Source: Algoriphagus hitonicola (GTDB lineage Bacteria; Bacteroidota; Bacteroidia; Cytophagales; Cyclobacteriaceae). From it: DNA of 64,000 nucleotides. The notes beneath the pieces are model-generated. The model was given only the letters and a program-made list of their open reading frames with translations, was not told where the DNA came from and made no database searches. The stretch lies in contig NZ_FOPC01000003.1 in the NCBI RefSeq assembly GCF_900113375.1, positions 1-64,000 on the forward strand, read 5' to 3'. Within the stretch, counting starts at the first letter, position 1, and the number at the start of each line of letters is the position of its first letter. Made by a program: the position numbers and the translations under genes. Shown piece by piece: positions 43,300-52,810 of the stretch.

Positions 43300-44592
43300 T
43301 TAAACAATCTCCACTATAAAATAATTTTTCTTTCCCTTTTGTACCAAGAGGTATTTATTTTGGAGTAAATCACCAGGAACAGGACCATTAAAATCGCCCA
43401 CTTTTTCTTTATTAATACTCAAGCCACCTCCTTGGATCATTTTTCTGGCTTCTCCTTTCGAATTGAAAATTACCCCCTGGGTGATTTCACCAAAAAGATC
43501 CAAAACCGATTCCAATTGCTGATATGTTGACTGGGGCACTTTCACTTGGGGTACTCCCTCAAATACCTGGAGGAAGGTTCGTTCATCCAAGGTAGCAAGA
43601 TCCTCAGTAGATGATTTTCCAAAAAGAATCTCAGAAGCCTTGACAGCCATTTGATAGTCGGCTTCACTGTGAACCATAATAGTCACTTGTTTGGCGATTT
43701 CCTTTTGGAGTAGTCGCAAATGGGGTGCTTGCTGATGTTCGTTTTCCAAATTTTCAATGGTTTCTTTATCCAGCGTGGTGAAAATCCGAATGTATTTGGA
43801 GGCATCAGCGTCCGATACATTCAACCAAAACTGATAGAAAGCATAAGGAGAGGTTTTTTCCGGATCCAACCAAACCGATCCGCCCTCTGTCTTTCCAAAT
43901 TTGCTGCCATCCGCTTTGGTAATCAATGGAACAGTCAAGGCATACGCACTTCCACCGCCCATTCTTCGAATCAGTTCAGTTCCCGTGACAATGTTTCCCC
44001 ATTGATCGGAACCTCCGAGCTGGATGGTACAGTTTTTATTCTTCCACAGATGGTAAAAATCGTATCCCTGAATCAGTTGGTAGGAAAACTCCGTAAATGA
44101 AAGCCCATTTCCATCTTCCAGCCGACGCTTTACGCTGTCTTTGGACATCATGTAGTTGACGGTAATATGCTTTCCGACATCCCGGATAAACTCCAAGAAT
44201 GAAAATTGAGACATCCAGTCGTAGTTGTTGACCAATTCGGCTTTGTTTTTTGAGTCACCCGAAAAATCGAGAAACTTGGCCAATTGCCCTTGGATAGAAG
44301 CGACATTATGATCCAGCGTTTGCTTATCCAAAAGATTACGTTCGGCAGATTTAAAGGAAGGATCTCCAATCATGCCTGTGGCCCCGCCCACCAAAGCAAA
44401 GGGCTTGTGACCGGCTCGTTGAAAATGCAAAAGCGTCATTACACCTACCAAATGTCCGATATGAAGCGAATCAGCTGTAGGATCAAATCCAAGATAGGCA
44501 GAGGCCATTCCTTTTTCGAGGTGTTCGGCTATTTCTGGTGTCATATCTTGGAGCATTCCTCTCCAGCGTAGTTCTTCTATAAATGAATTCAT
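43300..44592 (-). CDS. tyrS: Tyrosyl-tRNA synthetase
   Basis: A 430-residue class I synthetase for tRNA-Tyr. HIGH-type motif LHIGHLVG near 43-50, the tyrosine-binding QGYDFYHLW near 174-182, and the bacterial KFGKTEGG in place of KMSKS near 231-238. An S4-like RNA-binding domain ends the chain (about 355-430). A -7 box lies just upstream. It diverges from the tricorn-like gene. Confidence 0.96.
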   Translation of the reverse strand: MNSFIEELRWRGMLQDMTPEIAEHLEKGMASAYLGFDPTADSLHIGHLVGVMTLLHFQRAGHKPFALVGGATGMIGDPSFKSAERNLLDKQTLDHNVASIQGQLAKFLDFSGDSKNKAELVNNYDWMSQFSFLEFIRDVGKHITVNYMMSKDSVKRRLEDGNGLSFTEFSYQLIQGYDFYHLWKNKNCTIQLGGSDQWGNIVTGTELIRRMGGGSAYALTVPLITKADGSKFGKTEGGSVWLDPEKTSPYAFYQFWLNVSDADASKYIRIFTTLDKETIENLENEHQQAPHLRLLQKEIAKQVTIMVHSEADYQMAVKASEILFGKSSTEDLATLDERTFLQVFEGVPQVKVPQSTYQQLESVLDLFGEITQGVIFNSKGEARKMIQGGGLSINKEKVGDFNGPVPGDLLQNKYLLVQKGKKNYFIVEIV

Positions 44593-44615
44593 TTTTTTCT
44601 TGTGAATTGAAGGCG

Positions 44616-44623
44616 CAAATATA
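44616..44623 (-). promoter_or_regulatory. -7 box for tyrS
   Basis: Minus-strand TATATTTG is a perfect consensus match, 24 bases ahead of the ATG. Confidence 0.5.
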
Positions 44624-44683
44624 AGCGGGTCAACTTAAGTAATGAAGCATTCCTCAAATGAATCAAGGGAAACGACCATTTGT

Positions 44684-44700
44684 ATGAGAAAAAGTCTCAT
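44684..44700. promoter_or_regulatory. Short inverted repeat in the tyrS/tricorn gap
   Basis: ATGAGA-AAAAG-TCTCAT is a perfect six-base dyad midway between two divergent starts. It could be an operator; it could also be chance in AT-rich DNA. Confidence 0.25.
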
Positions 44701-44764
44701 TTATTCAAATTGAAAATTTCTTGCTCGTTATTTTATGTATTTTCAAGACATAAAAACAATTGGT

Positions 44765-47700
44765 ATGAAGAAAATATTGACACTATTGGGGATTTCTATT
44801 CTCTTAGTATTACAGGTGAAAGCTCAGGATGATCCGCAGTGGATGCGTTATCCGGCTATTTCACCCGATGGGAGCACAATTGCCTTTACTTACAAAGGAG
44901 ACTTGTATACCGTGGCCAGTGCAGGAGGGGAAGCAAAGCAAATTACCTTTCATGAGGCTCATGATTATAAGCCGGTCTGGAATCAGCAAGGAGATAAAAT
45001 TGCCTTTGCCTCTGATCGGTATGGTAATTTTGACGTGTTTATCATGGATGCTGTTGGAGGACCTGCCGAGCGATTGACTTATCATTCTAATGATGAATTG
45101 CCTTTTGATTTTTCAGCTGATGGATCAGCTGTCATTTTTGGAGCGACTAGAATGGATATTGCCAGCCACAGACAATACCCCACAGGTTCACAGCCCGAAC
45201 TGTATCAGGTGCCTGCCAAAGGAGGAAGAGTAGATCAGATTTGGACCATTCCGGCAGAATATACCCAGGTAAATAAGGATGGGAGTAAAATTATTTACCA
45301 TGACAAAAAAGGTGGAGAAAACGAATGGAGAAAGCATCATCAGTCCGGGATAGCCCGTGATATTTGGATGTATGACTCTGAAAGCAACTCTCACCAAATG
45401 CTGACTTCGTTTTATGGAGAAGACAGGAATCCTGTTTTTTCACCAGATGAATCCGAAATCTATTACCTAAGCGAGGCCGATGGTAATTTCAACGTCTTTG
45501 CCATGCCTATTTCCAATCCAGCTCAGACCGAGGCCTTGACAAGTTTGGAAAAGTATCCCGTTCGATTCTTGAGTATTTCGGATGATGGCTTGATGTCCTT
45601 TAGTTATGATGGGGAGCTTTATACCTTGAAAAAAGGAGAATCTCCACGAAAAGTATCCGTATCCCTGAAAACTCAGGCGATTTCCAACCCGGATAATTAC
45701 ATCTCAATCAATGGAGGAGTACGGGAAATGAGCCTTTCTCCGGATGGAAAAGAAATAGCTTTTATCGCTCGGGGAGAGGTTTTCGTGACCTCAGTAGACG
45801 GTTCTTTGACCAAGAGAATCACGAATACACCTGAGGAGGAAAAATTTGTTGAATTCGCGCCTGACGGCAAATCAATTTTATATTCCAGTGAACGAGACGG
45901 GCATTGGCAGATTTTCAAATCCACCAAGATTCGGTCCGAAGAGCCTTTCTTTTTTGCCGCAACCCTGCTCAAGGAAGAATTGGTGTTAGATTTTGAAGGA
46001 GACGCTTATTTGCCAAAGCTTTCTCCAGATGGAAAAAAATTAGCCTATGTCGAAGATAGACGCAGTATAAAAGTATTGGATCTGGCTACCCAAAATAAGG
46101 TGACCTTGATGACTCCGGAGCAGCTGTTTCACATGCGAGACGGAGACCAATATTATACCTGGAGTCCAGATAGCAAATGGCTATTGGCTACCTATCGACC
46201 TACTATGGTCAATTCAGAAGTGGTTCTTTTGGACGCATCGGGAAAAGAAGATCTGCGAAAAATCACCCAAAGTGGCTACAGCGATGACCGAGCAACTTGG
46301 GTTAATGAAGGCAAGCAAATGCTTTGGTTTTCCAATAGGGATGGGTTGAGAAGCTACGCAACCAGCGGCAGAAGTGAAGATGATGTCTACATGATGTTTT
46401 TCGATAAAGCCGCTTGGGATAAGTTCAACCTTTCAAAGGAGGAATTTGATCTGATGAAGGAAATCGAAAAAACCAAAAAGGAGGATGACAAAGAGGATTC
46501 TTTTAAAGATGAGAAAGAAAAGGAAAAAGTGATCCAGCCCCTGAATTTTGACTGGGAAGGATTAGAAGAGCGAAAAGCTCGTTTGACTATTCATTCTAGT
46601 AATTTGGGCGATGCGGTGTTGAGCAAGGATGGGGAGAAACTCTTTTACTTGGCTCGATTTGAAAAAGGGATGAATCTCTGGAGCACCAATCTCAGGACCA
46701 AAGAAACCAAGCAGGAATTGAGCCTGAATGCCGGTGGCGGGAGATTAAATTGGGACAAGGAAATGAAAAACCTGTATCTGCTGAGTGATGGATCTATTTC
46801 CAAAATAAATCCGGAGTCCATGAAGCGGGAATCCATAAAAATCAGCGGTGAGATGACTTATGATCGGAAAGCGGAATTAGCTCATCTTTTCGAGCACATT
46901 TGGCTTCGGACCAAAGGAATTTTTTACACGCCGGATATGCATGGCGTAGACTGGGAACAGTCCAAAGTGGATTATCAAAAATACTTGCCTCATATCGGAA
47001 ATAACTATGAATTTGCTGAAATGATCTCAGAAATGATAGGTGAATTAAATGTATCCCATGCCGGTGCCCGATATTCTAGAAGTATTCCTATGGCGGATGC
47101 CACGGCATCATTAGGGATTTTCTGGGATTATGAGCATGATGACAATGGCATTAAAATCACCGAGATTATCTCCGGAGGGCCTTTGGACAAAGCAGATTTC
47201 GATTTAAGCGAAGGTATGATCATCCAAAAAATCGACGGAGTCAGCGTCGAACCTACGATGGATTTTGCCCAGCTTCTCAATCGTAAAGCTGATAAGTTCA
47301 CTCTTATAGAAATCACGGATGCCAATGGCGAAAATTCGCAACAGCTGACGGTAAAGCCAATTTCCCTTGGAGAGGAAAACCGCTTACTTTACAAAAGATG
47401 GGTGAAGAAAAACCAAGAAGAAGTAGCCGAAAAAAGCGGTGGCAAATTGGGCTATGTGCATATTCCAGGAATGAGTGACGGTCCGTATCGAAATGTATAT
47501 GAGGAAATGATGGGTAAGTATCATGATACCGATGCGGTTATTGTCGATACACGATTCAATGGGGGAGGAGATTTAGTGGCTGATTTGGCGATGTTCTTTA
47601 CCGGAGATCGGTTTTTGACTTATGCTACAGCTGCCAAAGACGTTGGGTATGAGCCTACTTCGCGCTGGACCAAACCTACCTTGGCCATGTTTAATGAGGC

Positions 47701-47992
47701 CAACTATTCTGATGGACATTGTTTTGCCTGTGGATACACGGACCTCAATATCGGAACTACAGTCGGTATGCCTACGCCTGGAACCTGTTCTTTTGCCGGA
47801 TGGGAGAGTTTACCTAATGGTGTGCGATGGGGAGCGGTGCCTATCTCGGCTAAAAATAAAGCGGGCGAATGGTTGGAAAATAATGAAACCAGACCGCAGA
47901 TTGAAGTGAAAAATATGCCGGGTAAGATTGATCAGGGAATCGATCAGCAGTTGGAAAGAGCGATCGAGGAACTTTTAAAGCAGGTGAATTAA
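44765..47992 (+). CDS. Tricorn-like S41 protease with beta-propeller
   Basis: ATG 44765 gives a good signal peptide (MKKILTLLG ... VKAQ); the longer frame adds ten residues. The 1075-residue exported product has PD40/WD40-like blades in the first 650 residues, then the tricorn core block, a PDZ domain (about 760-850; LNRKADKFTLIEI) and an S41 catalytic domain. DTRFNGGGDLVADL and NEANYSDGHCFACGY mark it, with Ser in NYSDGH as probable nucleophile. It should degrade peptides in the periplasm. Transcribed alone, ending at a strong terminator. Confidence 0.9.
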   Translation: MKKILTLLGISILLVLQVKAQDDPQWMRYPAISPDGSTIAFTYKGDLYTVASAGGEAKQITFHEAHDYKPVWNQQGDKIAFASDRYGNFDVFIMDAVGGPAERLTYHSNDELPFDFSADGSAVIFGATRMDIASHRQYPTGSQPELYQVPAKGGRVDQIWTIPAEYTQVNKDGSKIIYHDKKGGENEWRKHHQSGIARDIWMYDSESNSHQMLTSFYGEDRNPVFSPDESEIYYLSEADGNFNVFAMPISNPAQTEALTSLEKYPVRFLSISDDGLMSFSYDGELYTLKKGESPRKVSVSLKTQAISNPDNYISINGGVREMSLSPDGKEIAFIARGEVFVTSVDGSLTKRITNTPEEEKFVEFAPDGKSILYSSERDGHWQIFKSTKIRSEEPFFFAATLLKEELVLDFEGDAYLPKLSPDGKKLAYVEDRRSIKVLDLATQNKVTLMTPEQLFHMRDGDQYYTWSPDSKWLLATYRPTMVNSEVVLLDASGKEDLRKITQSGYSDDRATWVNEGKQMLWFSNRDGLRSYATSGRSEDDVYMMFFDKAAWDKFNLSKEEFDLMKEIEKTKKEDDKEDSFKDEKEKEKVIQPLNFDWEGLEERKARLTIHSSNLGDAVLSKDGEKLFYLARFEKGMNLWSTNLRTKETKQELSLNAGGGRLNWDKEMKNLYLLSDGSISKINPESMKRESIKISGEMTYDRKAELAHLFEHIWLRTKGIFYTPDMHGVDWEQSKVDYQKYLPHIGNNYEFAEMISEMIGELNVSHAGARYSRSIPMADATASLGIFWDYEHDDNGIKITEIISGGPLDKADFDLSEGMIIQKIDGVSVEPTMDFAQLLNRKADKFTLIEITDANGENSQQLTVKPISLGEENRLLYKRWVKKNQEEVAEKSGGKLGYVHIPGMSDGPYRNVYEEMMGKYHDTDAVIVDTRFNGGGDLVADLAMFFTGDRFLTYATAAKDVGYEPTSRWTKPTLAMFNEANYSDGHCFACGYTDLNIGTTVGMPTPGTCSFAGWESLPNGVRWGAVPISAKNKAGEWLENNETRPQIEVKNMPGKIDQGIDQQLERAIEELLKQVN

Positions 47993-48011
47993 GGTTTCTC
48001 TAAAGACTAAA

Positions 48012-48050
48012 CATAAAAATGCCGGGTAAATTGCCCGGCATTTTTATGTT
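48012..48050 (+). terminator. Terminator after the tricorn-like gene
   Basis: CATAAAAATGCCGGG (48012-48026) pairs perfectly over 15 bases with CCCGGCATTTTTATG (48034-48048); T runs on both strands, so it may also stop the convergent BlaI-type gene. Confidence 0.9.
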
Positions 48051-48085
48051 TCAATAGTGCTTATTCAAAAATTACGAATCCTATC

Positions 48086-48415
48086 TTATTGGTAGGTTTT
48101 GTTGTTCAAAGCATCGTCATTCTTGAAAAAAGACGAAAGCTTGGCAAATGAACTATCAAAATACCCTTCTAGCATCCTTTTGATGATGAATGTGCGATAT
48201 TCATCTTTGGACACGATAGGAAAGTACTCATGGCTTTTGCCATAAGACTTGTGACTGACAAACCCTTTTCTTTCAAGAATTCTTACAATCGTCGAAACGG
48301 TGTTGTAAGCGGGTTTTGGCTCTGGCATGGGGACTAGGATATCTTTGACAAAGCCTCTCTCGATATCCCAGAGGATTTGCATGATTTCCTCTTCAGCTCT
48401 AGTTAATGGTTTCAT
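48086..48415 (-). CDS. BlaI/MecI/CopY family repressor, orphan
   Basis: A 109-residue winged-helix repressor: LTRAEEEIMQILWDIERGFVKDI, then YNTVSTIVRILERKGFVSHK (recognition helix and wing). In classical systems it pairs with a BlaR1/MecR1 M56 sensor-protease cut by the inducer. No M56 gene lies next to it; the neighbour on the same strand is a desaturase 149 bases upstream. The usual site cut by the sensor, in the C-terminal helix, is replaced by a short Ser/Phe-rich stretch. Confidence 0.88.
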   Translation of the reverse strand: MKPLTRAEEEIMQILWDIERGFVKDILVPMPEPKPAYNTVSTIVRILERKGFVSHKSYGKSHEYFPIVSKDEYRTFIIKRMLEGYFDSSFAKLSSFFKNDDALNNKTYQ

Positions 48416-48531
48416 AAGGTGTTAAGTTTTAAATCGATAGAAAATTATCAGTTTAGTTTCGGAATTCCAAAGAAATTAGACAAAGAGTTTGAAAATTAGT
48501 TTGAAAAATCTATAACTATCTGATTATTAGA

Positions 48532-48561
48532 TAAAAAAAAATAGTCTCCGAAGAGACTATT
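48532..48561 (-). terminator. Terminator after the desaturase
   Basis: AATAGTCTC (48540-48548) pairs perfectly with GAGACTATT (48553-48561) around the tetraloop CGAA, with eight or more T on the minus strand. Confidence 0.85.
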
Positions 48562-48564
48562 TGT

Positions 48565-49314
48565 TTAAGCAGTTCTTAATTTGATTATGCCACTTGCGTG
48601 CAGCAAGCGGACAATGGGATAGGTAGGATCAAACTCAAACCATTTCACCGCAAAATTGGGTCGGTTGGGGAGCTTGTGATGATTATTTTGGAAAAGCTCA
48701 CCGAGCATCAGTACATCTAGCAAAAGACTATTCTTCGATTTATCATTGTTATCAAAATTAGCATAACCATATTTATGGCCACTCCAGTTTACAATGGCTC
48801 CATGCACAGGTCCCATCAGGAAGTGAATGGGAAGGAGGAAGTACATCCACCAATGTGTTCCTGACAATTCGAATACAGAAATACTCAATACATAAATCGC
48901 CACATAAACCAACAGCCAAGAAACTCTCACGAGCATATTGTCCGCTAATTTGTCAAAGCGACTCCAATCAGGAATATCCTTAGAAAAACGCTCCTCAGGC
49001 TTTAATTTAAAGGAGAAGTAATCATTATAGATATTTTTTGTTTTCCACATCATGGTAAAAAGGTTTTCGGTATGATGCGGACTATGGGGATCTTTTGGAG
49101 TATCCGAATAGGCATGATGCATTCGGTGTAGAATGGCATAGGCCCTTGGGGAAAGGTAAGAGCTACCTTGCCACATCCAGGTAAAAATATAGAAGAACCG
49201 TTCCCACCATTTAGACATGACAAACATCTGATGAGCGGCGTAACGATGAAGGAAGAAACTTTGGCAAAACAGGGAGAAATACCAGTGTAGTAGGAAGAAG
49301 ATAATTATAATCAC
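48565..49314 (-). CDS. Acyl-CoA / fatty acid desaturase
   Basis: A 249-residue membrane di-iron desaturase. The histidine boxes HRYAAH near 23-28, HRMHHAYSD near 64-72 and NNHHKLPN near 206-213 are complete. Four hydrophobic segments. It puts a double bond into fatty acyl chains, probably at delta-9, which would adjust membrane fluidity. Upstream is a 299-base gap to the holin-like gene on the other strand. Confidence 0.93.
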   Translation of the reverse strand: MIIIIFFLLHWYFSLFCQSFFLHRYAAHQMFVMSKWWERFFYIFTWMWQGSSYLSPRAYAILHRMHHAYSDTPKDPHSPHHTENLFTMMWKTKNIYNDYFSFKLKPEERFSKDIPDWSRFDKLADNMLVRVSWLLVYVAIYVLSISVFELSGTHWWMYFLLPIHFLMGPVHGAIVNWSGHKYGYANFDNNDKSKNSLLLDVLMLGELFQNNHHKLPNRPNFAVKWFEFDPTYPIVRLLHASGIIKLRTA

Positions 49315-49556
49315 TCGAAATTTGGTTTTTATTGATTGGACAAATATAAGCTTTGGAAAATTAATTTGGGGCTAAGAAACAGACAGCTTTCTTTAGAAAT
49401 ACCATGATTTATGTCAATTTTATTTAAATTCATGAAGCTGATTTAATAGAAACAAGAAAAACCGACTGCTCAACTTAATTAACAATTCGTGGACATGATA
49501 TTATCTGGTTTTGCTTAAAAAAGCTTTTTCACTGAATTTTATCAGTCTTTTCAAAG

Positions 49557-49564
49557 TAGGTTTG
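49557..49564 (+). promoter_or_regulatory. -7 box for the holin-like gene
   Basis: TAGGTTTG fits TAnnTTTG perfectly, 49 bases ahead of the ATG. The region 49315-49613 otherwise shows only AT-rich DNA. Confidence 0.4.
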
Positions 49565-49613
49565 GTTTTTCTTAGCTCTTTGAATCAATCACTTTAACTT
49601 AAACGATAAAACC

Positions 49614-49982
49614 ATGGCACAAGGATCAGGAGCAAGCAATATTTTAATTAAAATTTTACTGGGAAGTATTTCCGTGATGATCGCGGCTTTTTTTCTTACT
49701 GGAATTCACATCGATGGATGGCTTACCGGGATTTTGCTAGCAGCCGTGTTGATTTTAATTAATTTGACGATCAAGCCAATTATGATTATTCTGACCTTAC
49801 CCTTGACTATTCTTACTTTGGGCTTGTTTCTTTTGGTGATTAATGCCTTGATGATACTTCTTGCGGATGAAATTATCCCGGGATTTGAAGTGGATGGTTT
49901 TTGGTGGGCTTTGATCTTCGCTATAGTAACAAGCATAATCAATTCCTTGTTCGGAAATAATCTCAGTTCGTCAAGGGACTAG
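49614..49982 (+). CDS. Phage-holin-4-2-like membrane protein
   Basis: A 122-residue protein with four hydrophobic helices (about 11-28, 33-49, 55-85 and 95-112), matching the Mycobacterial 4TMS phage holin superfamily (PF04020). These are chromosomal proteins in most bacteria and do not imply a prophage; their role is unclear. Its end overlaps the convergent AlbA_2 gene by 12 bases. Confidence 0.85.
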   Translation: MAQGSGASNILIKILLGSISVMIAAFFLTGIHIDGWLTGILLAAVLILINLTIKPIMIILTLPLTILTLGLFLLVINALMILLADEIIPGFEVDGFWWALIFAIVTSIINSLFGNNLSSSRD

Positions 49983-50405
49983 CTTACTCTGATCTCCTGA
50001 TCTTCGGTAGATTTTGCTTTGGCCATCTGGAGTCAGGAAAGCGATGGGTTTAGCGAGGTTTCGGAAAACTTCCACCTTGAGGATATACTTTTCCGCTTGT
50101 TCGTAAGGAGAAGGTTCGGGATCATTCCATTTGATAATTTCAAAGGAAAGATTGGCTGGTGGAGAACAATAGATTGAGTTGGCTTTTTCGATCATGAATA
50201 TTTCTTCATCCGGATCAATCCCGACAATTCGTTTTTGATCGGAAATTCCCACAATAATTAGCCCTCCTTTTGCGTTTGCCAATGCAGATATAGTTTTGGC
50301 AATTTTGGTCTCTGATGTGATTTTCTGCTTGAATTCCAGATCGATACCTTCTTTTGATTTTATGATTTTATGAACAAAATCTTCATCATTATTTGTAAAA
50401 TTCAT
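49971..50405 (-). CDS. AlbA_2 / Schlafen-like putative DNA-binding domain protein
   Basis: A 144-residue single-domain protein of the AlbA_2 family (PF04326). Seen: EGIDLEFKQKI near 18-28, then KIAKTISALANAKGGLIIVGISD near 34-56, the P-loop-like glycine block of the family. The usual C-terminal HTH part of larger relatives is absent. Nucleic-acid binding is inferred from the family. Confidence 0.82.
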   Translation of the reverse strand: MNFTNNDEDFVHKIIKSKEGIDLEFKQKITSETKIAKTISALANAKGGLIIVGISDQKRIVGIDPDEEIFMIEKANSIYCSPPANLSFEIIKWNDPEPSPYEQAEKYILKVEVFRNLAKPIAFLTPDGQSKIYRRSGDQSKLVP

Positions 50406-50510
50406 TTTCGGAGATAAAATTAAACTGGTATATTTCTTTGGACCTTGATATTCCTCAATTATATTACAAATGATACCAGTAGAAATCAGTGATAATTTAC
50501 ACTATTGAAC

Positions 50511-51059
50511 ATGAATCCAGGCTTTGATCCCACCACTATTGAAGCGTTGAAAGCGGAATTGAAATCCCTTGGTCAACCTTTTAAACTGATTCCCGACGAG
50601 GAAAATTCAGATGAATACGTAAACTTTTACTTCATCGGTATGTATGAAGGCAAAGAAGTGATTTATGATGCTGCGCTATATACGCTTAGACTACATCATT
50701 CCAGTGAGGTCTACGAATTGGCAGAACATGAAGCTGCAAAAAAATTCCCCAATTTTTCCGGGATAACTTATCAGGAAGATGAAAATGGAAATTTGCTTCC
50801 TCTTACCAGTGAGGAGGAGGAAGTTGGTTGGTTTATCACCGAAATCATCATGGAACTGGAAGAAGAGGAAGCTGTGAAAGTTCAGGAATTTGTGGACATG
50901 GACACCCATCATGATTATGGGATCGGACTGGATGCCGCACTGAATGTTGATTTTATTGACGAAAAGGTCATTCGGAAATTTATTCAGGAATTCAATGATG
51001 ATACCCTGAAATTGGACGATACACTCTATGCTTTTCAGTCTGAGGAAGAAGATGTTTAA
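50511..51059 (+). CDS. Conserved acidic protein, unknown function
   Basis: About 182 residues. ATG 50511 (MNPGFDPTTI) is preferred to TTG 50505. The sequence is strongly acidic (TSEEEEVGW, MELEEEEAVK), soluble, with no membrane segment. No family recognised with confidence. It is followed by the HDAC-like gene on the same strand after 56 bases. Confidence 0.72.
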   Translation: MNPGFDPTTIEALKAELKSLGQPFKLIPDEENSDEYVNFYFIGMYEGKEVIYDAALYTLRLHHSSEVYELAEHEAAKKFPNFSGITYQEDENGNLLPLTSEEEEVGWFITEIIMELEEEEAVKVQEFVDMDTHHDYGIGLDAALNVDFIDEKVIRKFIQEFNDDTLKLDDTLYAFQSEEEDV

Positions 51060-51115
51060 TGTGCTTTAAAAACAATACCTATGGGCGCTAGTTTTACGAC
51101 AAGCGCTTTTTTTTT

Positions 51116-52018
51116 ATGCTTAAGATTGCTTGGTCACCCGAATATTGCCACCCTTTGCCTGCAGGGCATCGTTTTCCTATGGAGAAATATGAATTGCTTC
51201 CGGAGCAATTGCTCTATGAGGGAACGGTTTCTGCACAGAATTTTTTCAAACCGAATCCCGTAAATGAATCTTTGATCCTCGAGACACACGATCCGGTTTA
51301 TTGGCAAAAGCTTAAAAACCTTAACCTTTCGAAATCAGAGATTCGCGCTACGGGATTTCCTCTGAGTAAGTCTTTGGTAGATCGAGAAGTGCTGATTGCC
51401 GGAGGTTCGGTTCAGGCTGCTGATTTTGCCTTAGAGTATGGAATTGCGATGAATATTGCCGGGGGAACTCATCATGCCTTTGCGGATCGGGGAGAGGGAT
51501 TCTGCCTGCTCAATGATATTGCACTTGCTTCAAAACATTTACAAAAAAATAAAGGGATCGACCGGATTTTGGTTTTGGATTTGGATGTGCACCAGGGCAA
51601 TGGAACGGCTGCAATTTTTCGAGGTGATGAATCAGTATTTACCTTCAGTATGCACGGAGCAAAAAATTATCCCCACAGAAAGGAAGAATCCGATTGGGAT
51701 ATTCCCCTAGAAGATGGCACAGGAGATCAGACATATCTGGAGATTTTAAGCAGAAGTCTAGATAAATTCACGGATCGTTTTGAACCGCAGTTTATCATGT
51801 ATCAGTGTGGGGTGGATATTTTGAAAACAGACAAATTGGGTCGCTTGGGTATGAGTATTGCCGGAGTGCGGGAGCGGGATCGAAAAGTCCTGGAGTTTGC
51901 CAAAAAAAATCAGCTTCCCGTCATGTGTTGCATGGGTGGGGGATACAGCCAAAAAATTTCTCTTATCATTGAGGCACATGCCCAAGTTTATCGCCTGGCG
52001 CAGGAGATTTTCTTTTAA
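51116..52018 (+). CDS. Histone-deacetylase-like zinc deacetylase
   Basis: A 300-residue member of the bacterial HDAC/acetoin-utilisation (AcuC/APAH) family. Motifs: GGTHHAFADRGEGFC near 118-132 with the His-His pair, DLDVHQGNGTA near 158-168 (zinc-binding Asp and His), YQCGVD near 234-239 (zinc-binding Asp) and GGGYS near 279. All catalytic residues appear present. Substrates in bacteria include acetyl-lysine and acetylpolyamines. The presence of a polyamine-related deoxyhypusine-synthase-like gene close by is notable. Confidence 0.88.
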   Translation: MLKIAWSPEYCHPLPAGHRFPMEKYELLPEQLLYEGTVSAQNFFKPNPVNESLILETHDPVYWQKLKNLNLSKSEIRATGFPLSKSLVDREVLIAGGSVQAADFALEYGIAMNIAGGTHHAFADRGEGFCLLNDIALASKHLQKNKGIDRILVLDLDVHQGNGTAAIFRGDESVFTFSMHGAKNYPHRKEESDWDIPLEDGTGDQTYLEILSRSLDKFTDRFEPQFIMYQCGVDILKTDKLGRLGMSIAGVRERDRKVLEFAKKNQLPVMCCMGGGYSQKISLIIEAHAQVYRLAQEIFF

Positions 52019-52049
52019 ATCTTTTAAGAATTCACACTGCCTTAAAATC

Positions 52050-52078
52050 TTGGAAAATCAATACTTTCTTTATATTTG
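52050..52078 (+). promoter_or_regulatory. Promoter for ompH
   Basis: -33 TTG (52050-52052) and -7 TATATTTG (52071-52078), 18 bases apart, match the Bacteroidota consensus in both parts. The start codon is 30 bases after the -7 box. Confidence 0.65.
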
Positions 52079-52107
52079 CGCCCTTGTCATCAATAACAAA
52101 ATATAAA

Positions 52108-52710
52108 GTGAAAAAAGGATTCAAATTATTCGGAGTGCTGGCTTTAGTTGCCGCTCTTTCGTATGCCTGTCAGCCCGCCGCTACTGACGCCAATTCTTCT
52201 TCCGGTGAAGGTTCTGCCTCTACTGAATCTACTGATATGAAAGTAGCTTATGTGTACACAGATAGCGTGATCAATCAGTATGAGTATTTTAAAAAACGCT
52301 CAGATGAAATTACCGAAAAGGGAAAGAAATTCGAGGGTGACCTACAGAGCAGAGCTCGGGGATTTGAGCAGGAAGTAGCCAATTTCCAACAAAGTGGCGG
52401 AAATATGACCCTAAATCAACAGCGTGCCAAGCAAGAAGAGCTTATGAAAAAGGAGCAAAACTTGGTGACTTATCGAGATAATTTAATGCAGGAGCTTTCT
52501 GTGGATGAAACCAACCTATACAATGAGGTTTTTGACAAACTACAGGAATATCTAAAGAAATATGCTGAGGAGAAAAACCTTGACTTCGTACTAAGCTACA
52601 CCCGCGGAGGTGCAGTATGGTATGGAAAAGAATCGTTTGACGTGACCAAATCCGTCATCGAAGGATTGAATCAAGAGTACAATGAAACTGCTGCTGATTC
52701 GGCTCAATAA
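52108..52710 (+). CDS. OmpH/Skp-type periplasmic chaperone, lipoprotein
   Basis: GTG 52108 is chosen as start because it gives a signal peptide (KKGFKLFGVLALVAALSYAC) with lipobox LSYAC; the TTG-initiated frame would cover the promoter. About 200 residues: Ser/Thr-rich linker, then a coiled-coil OmpH domain (about 50-190) with VAYVYTDSVINQY and YLKKYAEEKNLDFVLSY. Expected role is holding outer-membrane proteins on the way to assembly. Promoter upstream and terminator downstream make it a one-gene unit. Confidence 0.87.
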   Translation: MKKGFKLFGVLALVAALSYACQPAATDANSSSGEGSASTESTDMKVAYVYTDSVINQYEYFKKRSDEITEKGKKFEGDLQSRARGFEQEVANFQQSGGNMTLNQQRAKQEELMKKEQNLVTYRDNLMQELSVDETNLYNEVFDKLQEYLKKYAEEKNLDFVLSYTRGGAVWYGKESFDVTKSVIEGLNQEYNETAADSAQ

Positions 52711-52735
52711 AATTCTGTCGATTAATCAATATTCT

Positions 52736-52763
52736 AAAAGCCCGGACTTGTTCGGGCTTTTTT
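52736..52763 (+). terminator. Terminator after ompH
   Basis: AAAAGCCCG (52736-52744) pairs with CGGGCTTTT (52753-52761), then T run. Confidence 0.85.
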
Positions 52764-52810
52764 AATGAAAAAAAAAGTATTTTTGAAACCGAAAAGAATA
52801 AATCAAGCAA

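Noticed and set aside
49614-49982. Prophage, suggested by a holin-like protein
   Set aside because: The 4TMS holin family is widely chromosomal and no other phage gene lies nearby.
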